Source of the DNA: Triticum aestivum | Taxonomy: Eukaryota > Streptophyta > Magnoliopsida > Poales > Poaceae | Assembly: GCF_018294505.1 (NCBI RefSeq) | Contig: NC_057796.1 | Location: 188,631,597 to 188,695,596 of the forward strand | Reading direction: 5' to 3' | DNA length: 64,000 bases | Part shown: positions 35,011 to 46,699 of the stretch, in pieces | How the letters are laid out: every line of letters begins with the position of its first letter | Position numbering within the stretch: the stretch's first letter is position 1 | Notes under the pieces: model-generated | Database searches by the model: none | Seen by the model: only the letters and a program-made list of their open reading frames with translations | Told to the model about the DNA's origin: nothing | Made by a program: the position numbers and the translations under genes

Positions 35011-38004
35011 AATTATGTAGCGACCCGACCCGAATGGATCAAGTCTCTGTGCTTAAGTGTCATCCCTGGATCGGTATGCTGACACACACAGTACTCGAGG
35101 ATTTATAACAGAGGTAAATCACATGTATAAAGTAACGTAAATACTATTACCTCAATCCAAATAGCGGAAGTAACAAGGTTGTGGATTCCCATCAACACCA
35201 ACGGCAAAGTTGAGTGTAGAAATCGTAACCCTAACGTATCACTTACTCGTCGTAAGATATCCTGCAACATGAAACGTTGCAGCCCGAAAACGGGTCAACA
35301 CATGGAATATGCTGGCAAATTCACACCATAGAGAAATGATGAACAAAGGCTATCACTACATGCATATATGGCTGGTGGAAAAGCTCTATGGTTATAATGT
35401 TTTTTGCGAAAAGCCAATTTTTCCCTACTGCAAAGGAATAAATTTTATTTGACTATCATGGTGGTTGTTAAACATTGAGATGGTTGACAGCATCTCAATC
35501 CCAATTAAGTATCATCATTAACCCAACAGGATTAATTAAAGGAACATGATGAGATTCACATGATAATCCAAGTACTAGATACTCAAGTTGTCCATAACCG
35601 GGGACACGGCTAATCATGATTAGTTTGTACACTCTGCAGAGGTTTGTGCACCTTTCCCCACAAGACTCGATCTCCTCCGTTGGATTTCTCGCACTACTTG
35701 GTGTTTGAGAAACGGATGATCGAGACACAGTCTTTCAGAAGCATTTACTCTCTACTCCGGGCAGACCGTTACACCTACAATCCCCCTACATCTGCTAGTC
35801 CACCTCTTCAAGAGCTCACACAACTTACTCAACTATGCCAGAGCCCATAATGGCTTGTGGCTGCACACGGAAGTTTCTAGCCTGAATAATCTTATGATCC
35901 CTTTGAGTCTGGGTGGCGGTCCATAGGATGATCACACGGGTACTCCTGGATATCCAAAAATACAGGCAACACTGGGTTCTCCAGGTGCCTCAATCCACCC
36001 AGTTGTTTATTTAAGTAGCCACCTTAAGTTGAACCATTAATTAACAATCTCACATCTGTCATGGAAAATTCACTCAAACCCAATCCACGTCTACGAGCAT
36101 AGCATAGCAATATAAGCAAACGTAGAAGTAAATCCCAGGGGTTTGATAATAAACAGGTAATAGGTACTACCTCTACTACATCCCAATACCCACAATTTAA
36201 TTAGACCCTAATCATGCAATGTTTGAGGGTTGGTCTAATGCAATAAAACTGGGTAGTAAAAAGATATGATCAAAGTGTGAACTTGCCTGCAATGTTGATG
36301 AAGATGATTCGCACTCATAACTCTTGATAGTTCTACTCTTCACACTCCGGTCAATCTATCGTAAGCAAGCAATGATAACCACACATAAGCAATCACTCAA
36401 AAGATCAGAAAGAACGAGGAAAACAATTCGAAAAACTTCAAAACCAAGCAAAAACTCTTGCAACATAAAACAATTTCTAACAGTACCAAAATTAGATGGA
36501 TTTGGCCTTATCAGAAAGTTTAGGTCAAGAGCTTCGCTTTGCAAAAAGAATCAACTCAAACGGAGCTACGAAACTCAAGTTACGATCAGACGAAGTTTGA
36601 ATATAAATTTGAACAAATTTGAAAATTTGAAAATTTCAAAAAGTTGATGTGACAGGTTCACTAGATAGGTGAAAACAAAACAAAACTATAGGCGCTGGTT
36701 TCATCTAATTTGGATGAACGAGTAAAAAGTTATGGCTATTTGAAAAATCAAGGCCAAGCTGTTTTGCAGAAGAAAAATAGTTACGGCTAAAAAAAATTTA
36801 GGTCTAATGTATAAATACAGAGAATGAATAAATATACCTAAAAGACGACTTCGAAGTGAGGAGACAACTTTCAAAAGTCCCGCCGGAGAGGAGAAATATA
36901 TTTTTCTTTAAGGAATCTAGTCAAACCAAAATTTTGATTTAACCCGAATCGGATGATTTTTGGAGGCTCTATGGGTCTATATTTATTGGTGGAAAAAGGC
37001 TTAAAGGTCAAAGGCTAGGCAATGTGGGACTAAACATAGACGAAAAACAAAAAGAGAGAAGAGAAAAACGCATGGGCCTAAAGCTTCGGCCGGCCACGCG
37101 CGTGCGTGCGGCAGTTTTTTTTTCAAACACTAAAAGAAGGAAAAAAAATTAAGAAAAAGACAAAATATTTTTTTTCTGCAAACATAACCAAAAAACAACA
37201 TGGGCCGGCATGGGTGCACTGTGCACGTAGGCGACGGATAAAATTTGGGCGGCACGTACAGTTTTTTTTATTAGAAACAGAAAGGAAAACTGTATAACGA
37301 AAACAAAAATAAAATTGTACATAGGCATATTATATATCAAAATTTTCAGAAAAAGATTTCCTACAGCATGGGCATTTTTCTAAAGTCAAATAAAGTCCAC
37401 AAAAATTCAAATAAATCAAACAGTGCTACTGCCTTAATAAAATCCAATAAAAATCATTTTAAAAATACCAAAATGATTTCAAATTTATTTCTCTCCAATT
37501 TTCTGATGTAGGGAATCATGTTACCCTATTTTCCATATATTTTATTTTTGGAGAAAAATAATTTGAATAAAACCCAAATAACTCCAAATTAAAAATAATT
37601 TCCAAAAGGACTTTGAATTTGATCCTTTGAAACTCCCAACTCATATTTCATATGTTTTGAAGAAGTCATTTTATCTTCGCTCGTGAAAATCATTGAGTTG
37701 CATAAAGTTTCAGAATTGGAAATATTTTCAAATGATATTCAAATATTTTCAACACCCCTTTTCATTTAAATAAATGGAAGAAGTCATGTCATCTTCTCTC
37801 GAGGGTTTTGTGATGAAAAGAATTTGAATTCATGGAGATCATAAAAGCAAAATGAAAGTTTGGGAAAGTCCTTTTATTCCCTCTCATTTAACTTCCAAAA
37901 GATTTCGAATTCACTCACTTTCAGTCAATCAATCAAACAATCAATCCAATCTATCTGTTTATTATAACATTCCAAAATTTAGAATTTTGGGATGTTACAA
38001 ATTA
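35011..38004. mobile_element. Solo LTR nested in the Maximus RT, AATTA duplication
   Basis: AATTA at 35011-35015 and 38000-38004 flank 2,984 bp starting TGTAGCGACCCGACCC and ending GGGATGTTACA. There is no primer site, polypurine tract, internal LTR repeat or coding frame. It is AT-rich, more so towards the right. One long LTR with TG...CA ends and an exact duplication is the signature of a solo LTR left by LTR-LTR recombination. On the minus strand the start TGTAACATCCCAAAATTC resembles LTRs of large Triticeae Gypsy/LARD elements. Its own transcription direction is undetermined. The host RT codons join perfectly when it and one AATTA are removed. Confidence 0.85.
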
Positions 38005-38823
38005 CATCAGTTCGAGCTCAACAACGTCTGGGAACTGGTTAAACGTCCAGATCCTCACAAGCACAATATCATTGGCACAAAGTGGATCTACCCCAACAAG
38101 CAAGATGAAAATGGCCTTGTGGTGAGGAATAAGGCACGACTTGTAGCTCAAGGCCACACACAGGTTGAAGGAATCGATTTCGATGGAAATTTTGCACCTG
38201 TTGCCAGACTTGAGGCTATTCGCATATTACTTGCTCATGCTAACCATCATGATATCACTTTATATCAAATGGATGTGAAAAGTGCATTCCTCAATGGTAA
38301 GCTTGAGGAAGAAGTATATGTAGCTCAACCCCCAGGTTTTGAAGATCCAAAGCATCCTGACAAAGTCTTCAGACTCAATAAGGCCCTCTATGGCCTCAAG
38401 CAGGCCCCTCGGGCGTGGTATGATACTTTGAAGGAATTCCTCATGAAGAAAGGCTTCAAACCCGCTTCACTCGACCCTACTCTTTTCAATAAATCTTATG
38501 ATGGTGAATTGTTTGTGTGCCAAATTTATGTTGATGATATTATCTTTGGCTGTACTGACCAACGTTACAGTGATGAATTTGCCTATATGATGAGTGAAGA
38601 ATATCAAATGTCTATGATGGGAGAATTGAAATTCTTCTTAGGTCTTCAAATTCCTCAACAGCGCAATGGCATATTCATATCTCAGGAGAAATACCTCAAG
38701 GATGTACTGAGGAAATACGGCATGCAAGATTGCAAAGGGGTCAAAATTCCAATGCCCACAAATGGCCACTATGCACTGATGAAAATGGTATTGACTTTGA
38801 TCAAAAGGTATACCGCTCCATGA
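38005..38823 (+). pseudogene. Reverse transcriptase of the Maximus-like element
   Basis: RT resumes right after the solo LTR ([12 protein letters not shown]). It contains [57 protein letters not shown] and the catalytic [10 protein letters not shown], all intact. After [14 protein letters not shown] the frame ends at 38823 because of a frameshift near 38770. The RNase H part continues in another frame from there. It is non-functional as encoded, because the N-terminus is separated by the insertion. Confidence 0.85.
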
Positions 38824-39479
38824 TTGGTTCTTTATTGTACTTATGTGCATCTAGGCCAGATAGTATGCTTAGTGTTTGCATGTGTGCCCGATTTCAAGCT
38901 ACACCGAAGGAATCACACCATAAGGCTGTGAAGTATATTCTTCGATATCTAGCTCACACACCAACACTTGGATTATCGTACCCCAAGGGCTCAGCTTTTG
39001 ATCTCACTGGATATTCAGACTCTGACTATGCTGGTGATCGTGTGGACCGCAAGTCAACATCTGGCACATGTCATTTCCTCGGACGATCTTTGGTCTGTTG
39101 GTCCTCGAAGAAACAGAATTGTGTATCACTGTCTACTGCTGAAGCTGAGTACATTGCTGCTAGTTCTTGCTGTGCTCAATTGCTACGGATGAAGCAAACT
39201 CTCAAGGACTATGGTGTCAACGTGAAGAATGTTCCTCTCTACTGTGACAATGAGAGTGCAATCAAGATTGCTCACAACCCAGTTCAGCACTCGAAGACAA
39301 AGCACATTCAGATTCGTCATCATTTTCTTCGTGATCATGTGTTGAAGGGCGACATTTCTATTGAGCATGTGAAGACTGAAGAACAGTTAGCCGATATCTT
39401 CACAAAGCCCTTGGATGAGAAGAGATTTAGCAAGTTGCGGTGTGAGCTAAATATCTTAGAATCTTCGAATGTTCTTTGA
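38770..39479 (+). pseudogene. RNase H of the Maximus-like element
   Basis: Open frame from about 38770 to the TGA at 39479: [40 protein letters not shown], then RNase H with the catalytic residues in GYSDSDYAGD, STAEAEYIAAS and YCDNESAIKI, and the conserved tail RHHFLRDHV...DIFTKPLDEKRF. The domain looks complete; only the frameshift separates it from RT. It marks the end of pol. Confidence 0.88.
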
Positions 39480-40800
39480 AAAGGACACTCATCCTAACAC
39501 TTATGCAAAATTGATGACTTAGATGTGCAACACATGAAGAAAAGTTTTTCTTCAATCAATGAACAATAACACTCTAAGTGTGAAGAAATTAACGAAGAAT
39601 TTGATTCTCAGAACCCTACGACAATTGTACGTGGTGTCTGAAATCATAATTCTTATACGGTGGGTCACGCCACCACCAAAAGTTGAAAATCTTCAATTTG
39701 AGTTTTTTTCTCAGTTTTTGAAATTCCTCAGTTGTTCAATTTCTTCAACTTTGCATTGTCTTCACTATTTCCGTCATTTTTCTTCATAGGCTATATATAT
39801 TTGAGTTTATGTCCTCTACGGCATTCACTTATTGCTAATTCTTCATGTTGCTTTTTCTGCTAAGTGAATGTGATCGGACCTTTCCCCCTCTATGCTAAAC
39901 TCAACCCAATCTATTCACAAATTCTTCATGTGCGTTCTATTTGAAACTCGTTCAAAATCTTCACTGTGTCCTTGTCAGCTGAAGAATCTGCGAACGGAAC
40001 TTTTAACTTATCTTATCTAAATTTTCGGCTTTGCCGCTCAAACCGTTCCGCATCCCACGAAAATACTTATCTATTCACCCATGATCTCACACGATCGCCA
40101 CCTCTCAGTACGTGCGTGACACATATCAAGCGAATGAGAAGGGTCAGGGGCACATTCGTCCAATTTCTTCGGGCAAACAGTTTTTTCACCGTGGCTATAT
40201 ATACCCCTCCCTTCCTCACTTCCCTTTTACTCTGCTTGATCTCTCTCCCCCTTGAGCTTCTGAAACCCTAGCGCCACCTCTACTTCATCGTCGCCGGTGA
40301 GGAAGAGCTTCACTGCCTTGACCTCGTCACCGTCGTACTCGCGCCGGCTGCAGATTTCTTCACTCCGCTGCCGCCGTAGCTGTCTTCCTCAGCCAAGTTA
40401 GGGCGTGGAAGATCTGAACTGACGAACTTCACATCTACACTTCCCAGTTCATCGTGTTCTTCGTCCAGGGTAATTAAAAGTTACTTTTACTGCCCTCTTT
40501 GATTCGAATGATTTCTACAAAATCTTCAAAGGTGTTTTTCTTCAAATCCTCACACACTAAAACACCTCACATGTCATCTGTTCTTGATCCATTTCTCTAA
40601 GCAATATTTTTTCTTCAAGATTCCTCAATTGTGTGGATTTTTGATCTATACAACTCTGGAACCTAAGACAAAGAACGCTTAGTGAAATTCTTTAAGACTC
40701 ATCTGGTCAAATTCCTCAAACTTGTTCTTTTTGAAAAACCTCTGAGAACGCATATGACCTCTCCAAATACCTCGCAACTATACTCTGTTCACAGGTACAC
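39480..40800 (+). promoter_or_regulatory. Spacer with TATA-like box and probable leader intron before ORF3
   Basis: 1.3 kb between pol and the third ORF without a coding frame. TATATATA at 40196-40203 in the context 'ggctatatatacccctccc', with CCAAT at 40160-40164, is followed by a CT-rich leader and 'gaaaccctagcgcc' (about 40261), a string common in plant 5' UTRs. A probable intron spans 40470-40794: donor CCAGG/GTAATT, acceptor TGTTCACAG/GTACAC, six bases before the ATG at 40801. The interior is T-rich. Promoter and intron are inferred from motifs only. Confidence 0.5.
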
Positions 40801-43800
40801 ATGTCCGCTGCTGAATCACTAGGTTCTCATCAACTTAACTCATTTGCAGCGTTCCTCGAAGAAAAGTTGCACACGTCTTCAGAAAATTCTATTGTTCAAA
40901 TTCCTCAGCTGAAGAAAATGGCTAATGGTAAGAAGCCACAGAAAGGAGGAAAGAGGCATGAAATCAATACTGCTTTTGAGATCCATGATGACATATACAA
41001 GGATTACTGCACTCCTGATGAGGCCACGTTTGGCAAGGAGGATAAAAATCAGCGCAAGGTGCACATCCAAAGGATAGAGAGGAGATGGGCAAGGGAGTGG
41101 AGGGAGTACAGGTATGTCACTCCCAAGTATATTAAGAAATTCGCTCTAAATCCTCCATGCCCAAGACCTCCATTGGCACCTGGCCAAGAAGAAGATCCCA
41201 CCAGCCTCAAGCGCGGTGAGGACTATCATGATGAATGGGCCAAGCGCAGGCCAAATTGGCCAGACAAGCAAGAGAAGCAGTGAGGAAATTTAACGAAGAC
41301 TCTGCTGCTGCTGCCACTGCTGAGGCCTCTGCTATCAAGCCAAAGAAGGCCATGTCAAAGAAGCCTGCTCATAAGCCAAGTGCTTCATCTTCAATGCCCT
41401 CACGGCCAAGTTCCTCAGCAATGCCCTCACGGCCAGAAACTTCAAAGCCCTCACGACCAACTCCTCATACTGCTCCCACTCCTCCAAAGTCCTCAGCTCC
41501 TCCGACCAAATCCTCAGCACCTGTGCATCTCGCCACGTGCCAAAGGACTACAGGCATCTCTAGCCTCAGGAGCTTCTGCTAGTTCCTCAGCTGCACCAAA
41601 TTCTTCAACTGGACCCTCTCTGCTAAAGACAAGGGCCACTGCTGGACGAGGCTCTCGCCCAAGTCCTCACAAGAAGCAGGTCGCCTTCCAAGTGTCGTCT
41701 GATGAAGACGAAGCTGATCATGAGGAACTTGCCGAAATCATCATAGACAGGCAGCTCAGGGCCGCTAGAGCCAAAGGCACAAATGTGCCTCTGCTTTTGG
41801 ATCCTAAGTTGATCCTTGATTACATTGATCTCTGGCACAAGGACCCAAACACTCCTATGCCTGATTTCAAGCTGACTCCTGGCCAAAGTCATATGCTGAC
41901 TGCCTACATCCAAGAAGAAAAATGGAAGTATGAAAAGGCCAGGCAGATCAAGAAAGCGCAGTATAAGAAGGAGCGCTTCCTGAAGAAACACATTGTCTCA
42001 ATGACAACTGAAGAACTTGTCAATATTCAATCTGAGATCAAGAAACTCAGTGATGAATTTGAAGTATACAGAGCTGACTGGCTTGGAGCCAAAGTCAGGT
42101 TTGTGAAATTGACTGAAAAGTTCACTCCCAATGTTGCAGCCCCAACGCAACCAGAAAATCCTCAAGCTGAAGCATCTGCTCAGCCGACTGAAGAAAATGC
42201 CAGCACCGCTGATGACATTCAGGCTGCTGATGAAACTCAAAGTACCAGGGCTGATGACTGCATTCCAGCCGCTGATGAAATTGTCAGGGCATCCACTAGT
42301 GGTGCGCCTGAAGAAAATGAAGAAGTCAGGGCAACTGCATCAGTTGTGCCTGAAGAAATTCAACCAAATTCCTCTGCTCCTCCTGCGCCTACACCAACTC
42401 CGATCCTTCCATCTGCAATAGATGTGAAGAAAACCAAGGCTGCAGAGCGTGCAGCAATGAAGAAAAGGAAGGCATCAACTTCATCAGATTCTTCAGCACC
42501 GAAGAAGATGAAGCCATTGACTAGCTCTTTTGCAAACCCAATGGATGATATTCCTATCACAACCATGCCATCAAAGGACCTTGTTCCTTTTGATGAAGAA
42601 TATGTGATTCCAAGTGAATCAGATGAAGAGATTCCTTCTGCTGCTTCGTCAGAGCAGTTGGATGAAGAAAATGAAGCGGATGCAATCCCTTCAACACCAA
42701 TTGTCTCCTCGCCCATGGCTCAGTTCACTGCTGAAGAGGCCGGCGTTGAAGAATTGGAAGAAGAAGAAGATGTGGACATTGGGTGTACAACACCAGTGTT
42801 GAATGATGACTTTTGGGAAAGTCAGCACCCAACTCTCCTCAGTTCACACCACTGCAACAAATTCCTCAGTCCCCTGTCAACACTGAAGTTCAAATGGGAT
42901 CTGAAGAACCTCATGCCACTCCATCTGTCCATGAAGAGATTCCAGCCACTAGTGCTGAAGAAAATGTAAATGAAGAACTGAAGACCCAGGCTGCCACTGA
43001 AGAAGAAGCTGAAATTCCTCAGCCTGTGGAACCTGAGATTGCGATTCCTGAAGTGGTGATGCAATTGACTGACACTCCTCAGACCAAGCCAAAGGATCCA
43101 TTCTCGAAGAAGCAGAAATTCAAGGCCGATGACTTCTTCGGCGAGCATGTGTTCTTCACTGACTATAATCCCTATGACTCTGCTCGTCTTAGAAGGAAGC
43201 GCTTCTGGACTGCCAGCCAGGCCAATTTCTATTCTTCACTACTCTTCAACAAGGATAAAGTCTTCGACCATGATCATATTCCTCACGTGGACATGGAATC
43301 ACTGCCTTGCTTCACCCTGTCCTCAGTGTGCTTCATGACGCAGGCCTTCTCAACTTTTGCACAGACATTGTTGATTGGAATGAAGAACTTATTCTTCAGT
43401 TCTATGCAACCCTGCACATCACACGCAATGCTGATGACATCAACACCTGGGTTTTGGACTGGATGACCGAAAACACTCATTTCAAAGCACCGGCCTCTGA
43501 ATTACTTCATGCCCTGCCAATCAGTCCTCCCCTTGAAGGAGCTCGTTGCCTCTACCAAGAGCCTGAGCTCACTGCTCACTATATGCAAGTGCTTATGAAG
43601 CCTCTGAAGCCTGGTCAAGCCCCAAGGACCAAATTCCTCGTGAAGGAATTTCTCTCTATGCCAAGAACAGTCTATCGCATTCTGACGAAGACTATTAGTC
43701 CAATCAAAGGCCACGACTCGTCTGATGAGGAAATTGTTGGCATCATGAAGAATCTGCTATTCAACGTCATACATGGCATTCCTGTCAACTATCACGATTT

Positions 43801-44536
43801 CTTCATGAGGACTCTGGCAAATGTTGCTCTCTCTCTGTTTGAGCTGAAGCCATATGCTCCTTGCATTATGAGATTCCTCAGAACAAGGTCTTCACTCAAC
43901 TACAAAGCTGAGTTTCAGAGTCACCTCAGCTACTTGCCCCCAATCGAAGTCCTCAAGCGGACATATTCCTCAGCTGATGAAAAGGGCAAGGCACCTGCTG
44001 TCATTGATGAAGGCATTCGTCCATTGGATGGACAGTTTCGCAAAGCTGCATCTTATTCCACCAATGATGACTCTACCACTCATGATTATGCTGCTAATGC
44101 ATCCAAGCCAAATCCTCAAGCCACTGCTCCTCGAGTGATGACTGACGGTGAGCTTCTGCTTAGTCTTCACCAGAAGGTGGATCGAAACCATAAATGGGTT
44201 AAGCATCAGTTTGGTTCTATTCTTCACAACATGACTGCTACACATAATGCAGTGAAGAAAAACCATTACTACCTCCATGAAGTCTTCGGTCGCACCTGGG
44301 CTATTCTGTCAAATCTGTATGGTGAAGAAGATCTGAAGCAAATGGGTCTCAAGGAGGACTTTGATTGGTCTGCACCTCCACCGAAGAAATACAAGAAGGT
44401 CAAGGTTCCTTCCTTGGTGGCCAGCTCATATTCTTTATCGCGCGAAACTGACGAGCATGAAGACTTGGACGACACTGCGGCAGGCCCTACAACAACAAAC
44501 GACCGCAACAACGCTGGCGCTCCTCCATCAACATGA
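40801..44536 (+). pseudogene. Third ORF (SIRE-type extra ORF, 'env-like' position)
   Basis: About 1,200 codons in at least four frame pieces: 40801-41283, then about 41270-41560, about 41540-42840, about 42815-43300 and about 43307-44536. The N-terminus (MSAAESLGSHQLNSFAAFLE) leads to a basic region (RRWAREWREYRYVTPKYIKK), then Ser/Pro-rich repeats. Next come a helical Lys/Glu-rich segment and a long acidic Glu/Pro/Thr-rich linker. The C-terminal globular part starts near FFGEHVFFTDYNPYDSARLR and includes VDWNEELILQFYATLHI and a basic tail KKYKKVKVPS. I see no signal peptide or membrane span, so an envelope role is not supported. The globular part loosely resembles a domain found in plant transposon-associated proteins, which is an inference. 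The function is unknown. Frameshifts show it is dead here. Confidence 0.7.
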
Positions 44537-45045
44537 TATTCTTCAGGGGCGTTAGTCCTCATTTTCGATACTTTTGGTGATTCGATGACAAAGGGGGAGA
44601 AATTTGAGTTAGTCTTCAAGCGGGTCTACCTATATGGGCGTTTTTTTTGCTAAGTTACAACTCTCGTTCTTCTGATGACTTTGCTGGATCGAGCTGTAAA
44701 CTTAAACTCTGTGGTGGCCTGATACTTTTGCAGAGATTTTCTCTGCATGCTTATTCCTCATTAATGTTAATGCACGCATGCTAAATTACATCAGTCACCA
44801 TATTTCATCATGCATTTCAAATTCTTCATATCCTATGTTAAATGCGTGTATGAATTACAAGATATAGGGGGAGACTTCCATGATTCTACTCTTCAAGTGT
44901 GCATTGCTTCAAAAGCAAAATCCTCACTATGCACATCTTCAGGGGGAGTTCTTCTATATCTTGCAATCAAATTCCTCAATATCCGTATTTACACTTAATA
45001 TGTTTATCCCCGTTGAAAACTTAACCTATATTGTCATCAATCACC
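44537..45045 (+). other. 3' untranslated region of the Maximus-like element
   Basis: No coding frame. Purine tracts of GGGGGAG type occur at about 44590, 44866 and 44941 in addition to the functional one at 45046. Confidence 0.6.
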
Positions 45046-45059
45046 AAAAAGGGGGAGAT
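45046..45059 (+). other. Polypurine tract of the Maximus-like element
   Basis: AAAAAGGGGGAGAT directly precedes the 3' LTR. Confidence 0.85.
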
Positions 45060-46555
45060 TGTAAGTGCATCTAGTGCCCCTTAGTGATTTTGGTGTATTG
45101 AAGACTTATAGGTTAAGGGACTAATGTGTTTATGAGTGTACACAGGTCTATAATTCTATGAGGAGTTTGATATTTACAGACAAAGTCGACCCCTAAAAAT
45201 GAATACCTTCGACTAAAGATTTTAGTTTTCTGAAGACTTTCTGAAGACTTTGAAAGTGAAGAAATTGGTGTAACCCTGAAGACTTGGTATTCATTCGAGG
45301 AACATGAAGCGTGTACTTTTGTTTTCATAGTTTCATTTTCTCTTTCTTGAGTCAAAGGAAACACCGTACTGTTAAAGGGGGTCGAGGAAATACTAAGGAA
45401 AAAATTCCAAGTGATGCTCAACTCAAAATCCTACACCTACCAATCCCTTCGAGTGAAGCCATTGGAAATCTCATACAGTTCAGTCATATTCTTCAGTGAC
45501 AGAGACGAAGTTCTTCTGGTCTCTGAGGAATTTGTTCTGACTGAGGAGTTAGGGATTCACCAGTGCGGATTGCCTACACAGTGAGGAACATGATAGCCCT
45601 GAGGAATTTGAGCCTCAAATATCCGACCGTTGCTGTGTTACGCGCCAGCTGTTCCAAAATACCTACCAACCTAACGGTCATATCATTGAAGGGCATTTAT
45701 GTCTTATCATGTCGGGCTGCTCCCTAGGCTATAAATAGCCGCCCCCTACAACCACTAGCTGGTTGGCTGCTCCGAGAGAAACTGACACTTGTCATTTGAG
45801 AGCATCCCATCCTCCGAGGACTTTGAGCAAAAATCATCAAGTGAGGAAAAACCCAAACCCAAACACCTACAAACCCAAAGTGATTGAGAATCACTGAATA
45901 GATTGATCTTGCGTAGATCCGACGCTTGTTACCTTTAAAGATTGTGCTTCTTCCAGACGGTTAGGCGTCATGGTCTAGAGCATCCAAGAGGAAATTGTGG
46001 ATCACCGAGTGACTGAGTTTGTGAAGGTTCGGAAGTCACCTGAAGACTTATGACGAGTGATTCGGCGAGGTCTGTGTGACCTTAGCTCAAGGAGAATACG
46101 GTGAGGACTGTGTGTCCTCAGGTTTAAATACCTAGCCGCTCCAACCAGATGTACAACTGAGACACAGTTGGAACTGGTCTACCAAATCATTGTCTTCAAA
46201 AAGCTAACTGGTTCTATTTCCTCAACTCTTTCATTTCCTCATTACAGTTGTTGTATGCTTGTTCATATCTGTTTGAAGACTTTGACTGAAGACTTTCTCA
46301 ATTTCCTCAGTTCAATTTCTTCAGTCTGTTTGTCTTCATCCTGTGTTATCCTGTGTTTACGCTTTCTGTACTCTATGCTTGTCTTCATTTCATCATGATG
46401 ACTATGCTTGTGTTCTGTTATGTTTACTTTTGAGTACTTATTCCGCTGCAGGTAGTTCTAAGCTAAGGAATTTCCTCACCCGCAAATTCCTCAGTGAAGA
46501 ATTCATAAAAATCACCTATTCACCCCCCCCCTCTAGTCGATATAACGCACTTTCA
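45060..46555 (+). repeat. 3' LTR of the Maximus-like element
   Basis: Starts TGTAAGTGCATCTAGTGCCC and ends GCACTTTCA, followed by GGCTT. TATA box at about 45725-45738. It is 13 bp shorter than the 5' LTR through small indels. Confidence 0.9.
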
Positions 46556-46560
46556 GGCTT

Positions 46561-46699
46561 GCCGAACGCGGCTGTCACCTTCCAGTGCCACTTGCAGAGC
46601 ATTCTGGCGGCTCAGGAGGCCAGGCATCACGCTGCCCTGGCAGAGGTGGCGAAAGTTCTTCAGGAGCCACTCGGGCCCCCTGGGTCTCCTGAGGCTTAG
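46561..46699 (+). pseudogene. RT fragment of the host Gypsy element
   Basis: The frame from 28944 continues as LPNAAVTFQCHLQ after the duplication, i.e. the 'NA-TFQ' motif of Gypsy RT. Similarity to RT then stops and the frame reads AAQEARHHAALAEVAKVLQE to a TAG at 46697. The catalytic YVDD, RNase H and integrase are missing, so a large deletion lies at about 46605. Confidence 0.65.

Larger units (their letters stand above)
28940..46560 (+). mobile_element. Maximus/SIRE-like Copia element with GGCTT duplication
   Basis: GGCTT at 28940-28944 and 46556-46560 flank a 17.6-kb insertion: LTR 28945-30453, primer site, gag, protease-integrase-RT-RNase H, a long third ORF, polypurine tract, LTR 45060-46555. 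The Copia order (integrase before RT) and the extra ORF after pol place it in the SIRE/Maximus lineage. About 3 kb belong to a solo LTR nested in the RT, so the element itself is about 14.6 kb. LTRs differ by roughly 3% over the first 280 bp by eye. Confidence 0.88.

Noticed and set aside
37106..37340. Short open frames in the solo LTR
   Set aside because: A/T-rich chance frames under 70 codons with no motif.
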